5,604 bases of DNA from Bacteroidota bacterium (GTDB taxonomy: Bacteria > Bacteroidota > Bacteroidia > AKYH767-A > JABDAW01): contig JAHEYM010000291.1 in assembly GCA_023251595.1 (NCBI GenBank), forward strand, positions 1 to 5,604, given 5' to 3'. Shown piece after piece: positions 1-5,209 of the stretch; the first letter of the stretch is position 1; each line of letters begins with the position of its first letter. Made by a program: the position numbers and the translations under genes. The notes beneath the pieces are model-generated. The model ran no database searches and had not been told where the DNA came from. It saw only the letters and a list, made by a program, of their open reading frames with translations.

Positions 1-1020
1 GTGAAACAAATAATAATTGATCTTGAAATTGTCTGCCCTGTTTCCGGTTCACGAAATTGGACAGATGTCAGACAATTTAATCTCATGTTTTCAACACAGG
101 TTGGATCGACGGAAGAAGGTGCAAGTACTATTTATCTCCGACCTGAAACAGCACAAGGAATTTTTGTAAATTTTCTGAATGTACAAAAAACAGGAAGAAT
201 GAAAATTCCATTTGGCATTGCACAAACAGGAAAAGCTTTCAGAAACGAAATTGTAGCTCGTCAGTTTATTTTCAGAATGCGTGAATTTGAACAAATGGAG
301 ATGCAGTTTTTTGTGAAGCCTGGTGAAGAAATGGAATGGTATAATTACTGGAAGACGGAACGTATTAAATGGCATCGTGCACTTGGATTTCCGGATTCAA
401 AACATCGTTTTCATGATCATATAAAATTAGCACACTATGCAAATGCCGCATGCGATATAGAATTTGAATTTCCCTTCGGATTTAAAGAATTGGAAGGAAT
501 TCATTCAAGGACTGATTTCGATCTCCGTGCACATGAAACATATTCGGGTAAAAAGCTGCAATATTTCGATCCCGAATCAAATGAGAATTACACACCTTAT
601 GTTATTGAAACCTCTATTGGTTTAGACCGGATGTTTTTGGCTGTATTTTCTCACGCATATATGGAAGAAGAGTTGGAAGATGGTTCTACAAGGTCAGTAT
701 TACGGATCCCACCAATGCTGGCGCCGGTTAAAGCAGCAATTTTACCGTTGGTTAAAAAAGACGGGTTACCCGAAAAAGCCAGGGAGATCATGGATAAGTT
801 AAAGTCTGAATATCTATGTATATATGAGGAAAAAGATTCGATCGGGAAACGGTACCGCAGACAAGACGCAATTGGAACGCCTTATTGTTTTACCGTCGAT
901 CATGAATCATTAATTGATCTTTGTGTAACTATTCGCGAAAGAGATTCGATGCTACAGGAAAGAGTTCCTATTGAAAATTTATCGAATATTTTACATGCAA
1001 AAGTAAGGATGAAACTTTAG
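1..1020 (+). CDS. glyS: Glycyl-tRNA synthetase, C-terminal two-thirds (5' end outside window)
   Basis: Class II aminoacyl-tRNA synthetase of the single-chain dimeric (eukaryote/archaea-like) GlyRS type, which charges tRNA-Gly with glycine in the cytoplasm. The 339 visible residues include RPETAQGIFVNF (about 47-58), class II motif 2 (FRNEI at 80-84 through FRMREFEQME to 100) and motif 3 (GLDRMFLA, 207-214). From about 239 to the end lies the anticodon-binding domain, with APVKAAILPLVKKDGLP and the conserved GKRYRRQDAIGTPYC segment. Family members are roughly 450-520 residues, so about 150 N-terminal residues, including motif 1, lie left of the window. The frame is open from base 1. The GTG at position 1 is therefore probably an internal codon and not the start. 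A CPVSGS stretch (12-17) sits where some relatives have a CPVCG zinc-type pair; the second Cys is Ser here. The gene ends in TAG and converges on dinD. Confidence 0.96.
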   Translation: MKQIIIDLEIVCPVSGSRNWTDVRQFNLMFSTQVGSTEEGASTIYLRPETAQGIFVNFLNVQKTGRMKIPFGIAQTGKAFRNEIVARQFIFRMREFEQMEMQFFVKPGEEMEWYNYWKTERIKWHRALGFPDSKHRFHDHIKLAHYANAACDIEFEFPFGFKELEGIHSRTDFDLRAHETYSGKKLQYFDPESNENYTPYVIETSIGLDRMFLAVFSHAYMEEELEDGSTRSVLRIPPMLAPVKAAILPLVKKDGLPEKAREIMDKLKSEYLCIYEEKDSIGKRYRRQDAIGTPYCFTVDHESLIDLCVTIRERDSMLQERVPIENLSNILHAKVRMKL

Positions 1021-1022
1021 CC

Positions 1023-1058
1023 TCCGACCATTTTGTTGACGCCAACAAAATGGTCGGA
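1023..1058. repeat. Palindromic repeat, copy A (intergenic hairpin)
   Basis: A 16-bp perfect inverted repeat with a 4-nt loop (ACGC, 1039-1042), lying 2 bp after the glyS stop codon. The left arm is 1023-1038 (TCCGACCATTTTGTTG) and the right arm 1043-1058. The inner 30 bp differ from copy B inside dinD by one base: C here and T there, in the loop. It sits between two convergent genes, so it could serve as a bidirectional transcript end, but no U-run follows it on either side. The other reading, which I prefer, is a member of a dispersed palindrome family shared with dinD. Seen directly: symmetry and the second copy. Inferred: any function. Confidence 0.9.
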
Positions 1059-1084
1059 AGCCTCTACTATCTAAGATATTCTAT

Positions 1085-1107
1085 AAATTATTCAAGCAAT
1101 AATTTTT
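1085..1107. terminator. Weak A/T-only hairpin between convergent genes
   Basis: AAATTATT (1085-1092) and AATAATTT (1098-1105) form an 8-bp A/T-only stem with loop CAAGC. In the + direction the stem runs into a short T tract ending at 1107. It lies between the ends of glyS and dinD, so it may help end glyS transcripts together with the stronger palindrome at 1023-1058. The stem has no GC pairs and such pairs arise easily in A/T-rich DNA, so this is tentative. Confidence 0.25.
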
Positions 1108-1121
1108 GATTCTAAATGACC

Positions 1122-1964
1122 TCACACTTTATTTTTTAGCTTTTTCTTCGCCAGTTCTTTATCCGCTAATTTTAATCTCCGTTCTAATTTCTTTATATCT
1201 TTCTCAGCTGGCAGATTTTCGGGTTTTATTCCACTTTTATCTAACAAGGCTCTGACGTCTGTATTGTTTTTTACATGTTCTGTTGTAATTTTAGATTCAC
1301 CTTTCAGATTGTTTTTGTTGATATTAAAGTTAGTAATTTCAGCGGCGAGGTTTTTTGCTGAGATGGTTATTGTTGGTACAAAATCAGCTAAAGAACGAGA
1401 TTCCGGAATACCTAGTTTTCGTTTCATCCTTGCCGTATTATTTCCACCAAATAAAGCAGAGTCCCCCTTGCTCCTGATATTAGCAAAACCTTTTGTGTCC
1501 ACTCCCCTTTCGAATATATTTTTTGACAATTCTATTTCGGAAGCTGCCAATTTTGCTCTTGCTTGAAGTCTCTCTGTTAATTCAATTCTTTCTTCGATTA
1601 ATTCTTGTTTCCGTGTCTGAATTGCAAAATAACTCTGAGCAAAAGCAATGGGTTCTTTTTTCGGATCACCATTCTGAGCAATAAGATAACATGCATATCG
1701 GGTAAGCATAATATCATCTTGTTTTCTCTCTGCACCAGAGCCAATCCTGACCATTTTGTTGACGTCAACAAAATGGTCAGGAATCAATTCCCCTATGGTT
1801 TTACAACTTTCTTTCGCTTTGTCGATGGTATTCAAAAAATTTCTCCATTCGGTATAACCTAAGAGAACTTGCAATTCTCTTCCAAGCCAAAATTCAATTC
1901 CATCCTGCTCATAAGCCGACCCCTCAAAAGAGCGATTTAAACGGATAATAGTTTCTTTTTTCAT
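1122..1964 (-). CDS. dinD: DNA damage-inducible protein D (DinD family)
   Basis: 280 residues, the usual DinD length. The N-terminal half (about 8-120) is the BRO-N/DinD-like domain: GIEFWLGRELQVLLGYTEWRNF (22-43), DHFVDVNKMVRIGSGAER (63-80), then LTRYACYLIAQNGDPKKEPIAFAQSYF (87-113). The middle (about 115-150) is charged and probably helical. After it come the family-typical FERGVDTKGFANIRSKGDSALFGG (151-174), a DFVPTITISAKNLAAEITNFN segment (194-214), and a Lys-rich C-terminus. E. coli DinD is SOS-induced and reported to inhibit RecA and destabilise its filaments; the same role here is inference. The start has no Shine-Dalgarno, normal for this phylum. It converges on glyS and follows the T9SS genes by 150 bp, so it probably has its own promoter. 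Oddity: codons for residues 62-73 form a perfect palindrome that recurs at 1023-1058. Confidence 0.93.
   Translation of the reverse strand: MKKETIIRLNRSFEGSAYEQDGIEFWLGRELQVLLGYTEWRNFLNTIDKAKESCKTIGELIPDHFVDVNKMVRIGSGAERKQDDIMLTRYACYLIAQNGDPKKEPIAFAQSYFAIQTRKQELIEERIELTERLQARAKLAASEIELSKNIFERGVDTKGFANIRSKGDSALFGGNNTARMKRKLGIPESRSLADFVPTITISAKNLAAEITNFNINKNNLKGESKITTEHVKNNTDVRALLDKSGIKPENLPAEKDIKKLERRLKLADKELAKKKLKNKV
1745..1782. repeat. Perfect 38-bp palindrome inside dinD, copy B
   Basis: The arms 1745-1763 (TCCTGACCATTTTGTTGAC) and 1764-1782 are exact reverse complements with no loop. Read in the dinD frame, the palindrome gives PDHFVDVNKMVR (residues 62-73). Because it is self-complementary and in matching phase, the + strand also reads PDHFVDVNKMVR. 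It shares its 30-bp core with the intergenic copy at 1023-1058, with one mismatch. Outside the core each copy keeps its own symmetric arm: an extra T/A pair is present here and absent there. Flanking sequences are unrelated, so only the palindrome is shared, not a larger duplicated block. Confidence 0.93.
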
Positions 1965-2044
1965 ATTTTAAAGTTTAAGTGAAAAGTTTATATTAAAATA
2001 AAAAATAATTTAAATTAATAAAAGATATTGTGCAAATTACTCAA

Positions 2045-2062
2045 CATATGTTTTTACATATG
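2045..2062. promoter_or_regulatory. CATATG inverted/direct repeat upstream of dinD
   Basis: CATATGT (2045-2051) and ACATATG (2056-2062) form a 7-bp stem with a TTTT loop. Because CATATG is itself palindromic, it is also a direct repeat of ACATATG with 12-bp periodicity. It lies about 80 bp upstream of the dinD start and about 50 bp downstream of the 262-residue T9SS gene. A dyad there could be an operator for a dimeric repressor, since dinD is damage-regulated in E. coli, or a transcript-end hairpin. No known LexA box is recognised in it. The rest of the 1965-2114 gap is A/T-rich and shows nothing else I can support. Confidence 0.3.
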
Positions 2063-2114
2063 GCCGAAAAATAAAAAACATTAATATTTCAAGTTGTCAT
2101 CAATTCAAAAATAC

Positions 2115-2903
2115 CTACCTGATTATTTTCCTGGTTACGACACCGTTGTCGAAAGTTATTTTCAGAAAACAAACACCTGCAGAAACAGACGAAACATCAA
2201 AAGAAAAATGATTTGTAAAATTCTTTGATGCCGGAATATTCATTATTTTCTCGCCATCAAGATTGAACATCTCGACCGACAAAACTTCTGCAATACCGGA
2301 ATTTATATCTATATATATGTCATGAATTGCAGGAATCGGATAAACATTGATATCGTATCGAGAATTACTCAAAGATAAGTTCGGAATTGAGATCGTAATA
2401 TTCCGGGTTACATGAATATCATCAATTGCCAGATTACCGGATACCTTGGTGTAAATAAACATAAGATGAGTTGACGTAGTGGGTACTGCCATTGTGAAAG
2501 CAGTCCCTGCAGAAGGCATCGAATCGAGGAATGCGATCTGATTCCAGACCACGCTGTCGGGCGATTCCAAAATTTCGAGTACATTTGATGGTGAGAAAGG
2601 TACTCCATTGCCTTTCAACCAAAATGACAAAGAATCTGCGTTCACAAAAGCGGGTGAAATAATAGTGTCTGCTGTGATACCGAATTTGTATGACGGGGAA
2701 GAGAGTCCAAAATTACCGGCGGTTGTATAAAAAGATGAGTTTGGTACCGCATTGGAGTTCCAACCAATATACCAGCCAACAGGAACCGTACCTGTTGTTC
2801 CCGCATAGTTGTCGAAACCCTCCGTGAGGACTGAGATCTGTGCATTCATAGAAAGAACGCAGAAAAAGAAAAGTGTTGCGGATAAGAAAAGATTTTTTTT
2901 CAT
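2115..2903 (-). CDS. Secreted T9SS-sorted protein, choice-of-anchor J-like domain (paralogue 1)
   Basis: 262 residues. Residues 1-22 are a signal peptide: MKKN, a hydrophobic stretch, then SMNAQ with likely cleavage around A21/Q22. The body (about 23-170) resembles the jelly-roll/choice-of-anchor J domains of secreted Bacteroidota proteins: an early VPVGWYIG (40-47), a DTIISPAFVNADSLSFWLKG strand region (79-98), and a terminal LMFIYTKVSGNLAIDDIHVT (147-166). Residues about 186-262 are a type A T9SS sorting domain, starting at INVYPIP (185-191; the usual form is VYPNP) and ending in VVTRKIIR. The protein should cross the inner membrane by Sec and the outer membrane by T9SS, ending up released or surface-attached. 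Ligand and function are unknown. It follows its paralogue by 52 bp in the same direction and may be co-transcribed. No enzyme motif is visible. Confidence 0.88.
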   Translation of the reverse strand: MKKNLFLSATLFFFCVLSMNAQISVLTEGFDNYAGTTGTVPVGWYIGWNSNAVPNSSFYTTAGNFGLSSPSYKFGITADTIISPAFVNADSLSFWLKGNGVPFSPSNVLEILESPDSVVWNQIAFLDSMPSAGTAFTMAVPTTSTHLMFIYTKVSGNLAIDDIHVTRNITISIPNLSLSNSRYDINVYPIPAIHDIYIDINSGIAEVLSVEMFNLDGEKIMNIPASKNFTNHFSFDVSSVSAGVCFLKITFDNGVVTRKIIR

Positions 2904-2955
2904 GACAAGTGTTTTTAAAAGTTTAATTAATATATAAAAATAGATTTAAAGATTA

Positions 2956-3723
2956 TTATTTAACGATGCATAATTTTCTCAGACTGTTCACTTCTCCATC
3001 TAAAGAAAGAAAATAATAGCCGGAAGGAAGAAAAGACAAATCGAAGAATGTGTTTTCAGCACCTGAATTTTCGCTATTCGCGACATGAATAACTTTCCCG
3101 AATATATCAACTACCCTGAGTGAAAGAACATTGGAATAAATTTCTTTCAGCTTGAAAATGCCGGAGGTTGGATTCGGAAAAATAATCAGATCATTTGTTT
3201 GACTCCCGGACTGAATCTGAAGAGTACTTAGGGGAATATTTTGTGTAATAGCGAAATCATCGAATGCCAGATTTCCGACTGATTTTAAATATATAAACAT
3301 GAGACGAACAGATGTGTTGGAAACAGGCAAATTAATCACAGTGCCAATCGTAGGGAGATGATCGTAACCCGCAATTAATGTCCAGTTTATATTATCCGAC
3401 GTTTGATATATATTAATACTGCTGATCGTATCCGTTCCTGCTCCTTTTATCCAAAATGAAACCGAGTCAGCATTGGCGAATGAGGGTGACTGAATCGTGT
3501 CTGCATTTATACTGAATTTAAACGCATTCGGACCACTCACTCCATTGATAAAAGTGGTTGAATAAAAATCGTGATTCCCTATATACCAACCTGCGGGAGT
3601 GTTTGGGACTGTCCCATCGTACGTATTAAAATCCTGCGAATAGATAATTGTCTGCGCAATTATAAAAGATGAAAAGTGCCAGATAAAAAATGTCATAAGA
3701 ACAGCGAGTAGGTTTTTTTTCAT
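2956..3723 (-). CDS. Secreted T9SS-sorted protein, choice-of-anchor J-like domain (paralogue 2)
   Basis: 255 residues with the same plan as its downstream neighbour. A signal peptide covers about 1-24 (MKKN, hydrophobic core, IIAQ). A jelly-roll-like body covers about 25-163 with TPAGWYIG (42-49), NADTIQSPSFANADSVSFWIKG (73-94) and LMFIYLKSVGNLAFDDFAIT (141-160). A T9SS type A sorting domain covers about 178-255, with the canonical IFPNPTSGIFKL (181-192), a PSGYYFLSL strand (233-241) and a final basic LRKLCIVK. Shared blocks with the neighbour are strong in the body and weak in the linker, consistent with an old tandem duplication. This copy keeps the PNP sorting-domain motif that the neighbour has altered to PIP. 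It is first in the pair, with a Bacteroidota-type promoter just upstream. It is likely secreted; the target is unknown. Confidence 0.88.
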   Translation of the reverse strand: MKKNLLAVLMTFFIWHFSSFIIAQTIIYSQDFNTYDGTVPNTPAGWYIGNHDFYSTTFINGVSGPNAFKFSINADTIQSPSFANADSVSFWIKGAGTDTISSINIYQTSDNINWTLIAGYDHLPTIGTVINLPVSNTSVRLMFIYLKSVGNLAFDDFAITQNIPLSTLQIQSGSQTNDLIIFPNPTSGIFKLKEIYSNVLSLRVVDIFGKVIHVANSENSGAENTFFDLSFLPSGYYFLSLDGEVNSLRKLCIVK

Positions 3724-3749
3724 TTAGGTAGTGTTAGTCTGATGAATTA

Positions 3750-3783
3750 CAAAGATAACGAATGACTATATAACTGATGTAAA
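3750..3783 (-). promoter_or_regulatory. Bacteroidota-type promoter for the T9SS gene pair
   Basis: On the - strand TATCTTTG (3757 down to 3750) matches all fixed bases of the Bacteroidota -7 element TAnnTTTG. Upstream at 3783-3780 is TTTA, one base off the -33 element TTTG, with 22 bp between them (usual spacing about 19-21). The -7 element ends 26 bp before the ATG of the 255-residue secreted protein, giving a short leader of about 20 nt. The -7 match is direct; promoter use is inferred. Confidence 0.5.
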
Positions 3784-3804
3784 GTGATCGTTATATTTTC
3801 GTGA

Positions 3805-3827
3805 TAAAATACGGTAGACTTCCCGTA
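3805..3827 (-). terminator. Short hairpin after pth, possible weak terminator
   Basis: In the - strand direction TACGG (3827-3823) pairs with CCGTA (3814-3810) around an 8-nt loop, followed by TTTTA (3809-3805). It lies 10 bp past the pth stop and before the promoter of the T9SS pair, a sensible place for the prs-rplY-pth transcript to end. The 5-bp stem and short T tract make it weak. Confidence 0.35.
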
Positions 3828-3837
3828 AAAACCAAAT

Positions 3838-4431
3838 TTATTTTGAATTGAATTTGTTCATCGTCGATTCCGGACCGATAGTGCAGAAGGAAACAGCCGC
3901 TTCGGCAGCCGTTGTAATTTGCGTTGGAAGCACCTCAATTTCCTCCTTGGTCCAATTACCAAGCACATAATCGATCTGTCTTCCTTGCGCAAAATTATTT
4001 CCAATTCCCAGGCGAAGTCGGGCAAAAGTGTCGCGACCGATAATTTCAATAATGCTGCTCAGTCCGTTGTGCCCACCGTCACTTCCTTTGGGCCTCATGC
4101 GCAATTTTCCCAGCGGGAGAGCGAGGTCGTCAGTGATTACAAGAAGTCGGTCTATTGGAATTTTTTCCTGTTGAAGCCAGTAATTAACAGCTTTGCCACT
4201 GAGATTCATAAAAGTGGAAGGTTTAATAAGGACGAGCGTTTTCCCCCTAAATCTTGTTTCTGCAATAGCCGCGTATCTGTCTGAATGAAAAGAGACAGCC
4301 GGCACATTCTTAGCGGTGCCGGCTGAATTAAAATTTTTCAAAATCTGATCCAGGACAAGGAAGCCAATATTGTGACGCGTATTTTCATACTCGGAACCGA
4401 TATTACCTAACCCTGCTATGAGGTATTTCAA
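3838..4431 (-). CDS. pth: Peptidyl-tRNA hydrolase
   Basis: 197 residues, normal length for bacterial Pth. It hydrolyses the ester bond of peptidyl-tRNAs dropped from stalled ribosomes, recycling tRNA; it is generally essential. Family landmarks are all present: GLGNIGSEYENTRHNIGF (7-24) with Asn10 and catalytic His20; KPSTFMNLSGKAV (70-82) with Asn76, equivalent to E. coli Asn68; TDDLALPLGKLRMRPKGSDGGHNGL (100-124), holding the Asp that polarises the catalytic His (E. coli Asp93) and the His-Asn pair of the GHNG motif; and RLRLGIG (138-144). The start MKYLIAGLGN is the standard N-terminus. It begins 11 bp after the rplY stop in the same direction, so the two are almost certainly co-transcribed. 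Pairing of pth with an L25/CTC gene is a widespread bacterial arrangement. Confidence 0.97.
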   Translation of the reverse strand: MKYLIAGLGNIGSEYENTRHNIGFLVLDQILKNFNSAGTAKNVPAVSFHSDRYAAIAETRFRGKTLVLIKPSTFMNLSGKAVNYWLQQEKIPIDRLLVITDDLALPLGKLRMRPKGSDGGHNGLSSIIEIIGRDTFARLRLGIGNNFAQGRQIDYVLGNWTKEEIEVLPTQITTAAEAAVSFCTIGPESTMNKFNSK

Positions 4432-4442
4432 AAGTCCGTGGA

Positions 4443-5144
4443 TTATTTTTTGGCAGCGGGAGCTTTTTTGCCGGCAGCGGGTGCAGCAGCAGCGGGTGCT
4501 TTTTTGCCATCGGCAGCAGGAGCACCGGCAGCAGCAGGAGCACCAGCGGCAGGAGCAGCACCGGGAGCGGCTGCAGCTGCTGCTTTTGGTTCTTCAACCA
4601 CTTCACGGGTTACTCTTACAGCAACAACAATATTGTTCGGAAGATCGAGTAATTCCACATTCTGAATTTTTATATCAGATACACGAATTGCTTTACCAAT
4701 CGCAAGATCATCCACATGAAGATCAACAGTATCAGGCATATCAGCCGGATTACCTCTCACTTTCAATTTCCTCATTTTCTTGAGTAATTTACCACCTTCT
4801 TTCACTCCTATCGAGGATCCAAGAATTTTCACAGGGATATCGACAATCACAGGAACCGATTCCAATACCTCAAGAAAATCGATATGAATTACTTTGTCTG
4901 TTACAGGATGAACCTGAACTTCTTTCATCACAGCGCGATGAGTAGTCCCGCCCAAATCCAAATTAACAGTCATAACATCGGCTGTGTAAATCAACTTCTT
5001 GAATGCCAATTCAGAGGCAGTAAAATGTTTTTGTTCTTTTCCACCGTATAATGCGCATGGAATCAGACCTTTTCTTCTAAGAAGCGTTGAATTTTTCTTT
5101 CCGGTTCCATCACGGAGGGTTCCGGCAATTGTGAACTCTTTCAT
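4443..5144 (-). CDS. rplY: 50S ribosomal protein L25/CTC with Ala/Pro/Lys-rich tail
   Basis: 233 residues, the long CTC/TL5 form. Residues about 1-92 are the 5S rRNA-binding L25 domain (RDGTGKKNSTLLRRKGLIPCALYGG, 11-35; KEVQVHPVTDKVIHIDFLEV, 74-93). Residues about 98-185 are the TL5/CTC C-terminal beta domain (VDIPVKILGSSIGVKEGGKL, 101-120; RGNPADMPDTVDLHVDDLAIG, 130-150; PNNIVVAVRVTRE, 169-181). Residues about 187-233 are low-complexity Ala, Pro, Gly and Lys with a repeated GKKAPAA unit (213-219 without the aligned start, and 225-231), probably disordered and basic at the end. It binds 5S rRNA in the large-subunit central protuberance. It sits 65 bp after prs and 11 bp before pth. The start has A-rich sequence upstream and no Shine-Dalgarno. 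The tail differs in base composition from the rest of the window. Confidence 0.96.
   Translation of the reverse strand: MKEFTIAGTLRDGTGKKNSTLLRRKGLIPCALYGGKEQKHFTASELAFKKLIYTADVMTVNLDLGGTTHRAVMKEVQVHPVTDKVIHIDFLEVLESVPVIVDIPVKILGSSIGVKEGGKLLKKMRKLKVRGNPADMPDTVDLHVDDLAIGKAIRVSDIKIQNVELLDLPNNIVVAVRVTREVVEEPKAAAAAAPGAAPAAGAPAAAGAPAADGKKAPAAAAPAAGKKAPAAKK
4446..4585 (-). repeat. GC-rich low-complexity repeat encoding the L25 tail
   Basis: Runs of GCN (Ala) and CCN (Pro) codons with AAA-AAG pairs give imperfect short repeats of GCAGCAGGAGCACC type on the + strand, inside the 3' end of rplY. The G/C content stands out from the A/T-rich surroundings. Such a tract could change length by replication slippage. 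Confidence 0.75.
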
Positions 5145-5181
5145 TTTATTTATTGATTTAGTGAATTAAAGATTTTTATCG

Positions 5182-5199
5182 CCTCCCGATTTGGGGAGG
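5182..5199 (-). promoter_or_regulatory. GC hairpin between prs and rplY
   Basis: CCTCCC (5182-5187) and GGGAGG (5194-5199) pair as a 6-bp all-G/C-rich stem with a 6-nt loop. On the - strand it lies about 10 bp after the prs stop and about 37 bp before the rplY start. No T-run follows, so it is a poor intrinsic terminator. It may be an attenuator, an RNA-processing or stability stem, or part of a ribosomal-protein control site. Confidence 0.4.
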
Positions 5200-5209
5200 A
5201 TGTTTTGTG

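Noticed and set aside
1..3. GTG as the true start of glyS
   Set aside because: The fragment lacks the N-terminal part and motif 1 of GlyRS; the GTG coincides with the window edge and is probably an internal Val codon.
1745..1782. Rickettsia-type palindromic element inserted as an extra peptide in DinD
   Set aside because: The protein has the usual DinD length, and PDHFVDVNKMVR appears to align with a native DHF...KMV motif, so no extra residues are evident. This rests on remembered family sequence and needs an alignment.
1023..1782. Two palindromes as a CRISPR or as transposon end repeats
   Set aside because: There are only two copies about 720 bp apart, with a gene and no spacers between; dinD is not a transposase and no target-site duplication was seen around either copy.
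1605..1862. Open frame on the + strand containing PDHFVDVNKMVR, as a possible DinD-related gene
   Set aside because: It is antisense to dinD, and the shared peptide is explained entirely by the palindrome; nothing else in it resembles DinD.
3919..4284. 121-residue + strand open frame opposite pth
   Set aside because: It is antisense to a clearly conserved pth and shows no signal of its own.
4418..4783. Gln-rich + strand open frame
   Set aside because: It is the complement of the Ala/Pro-coding GC-rich tail of rplY, which gives CAG-like codons; there is no family match and it lies opposite two solid genes.
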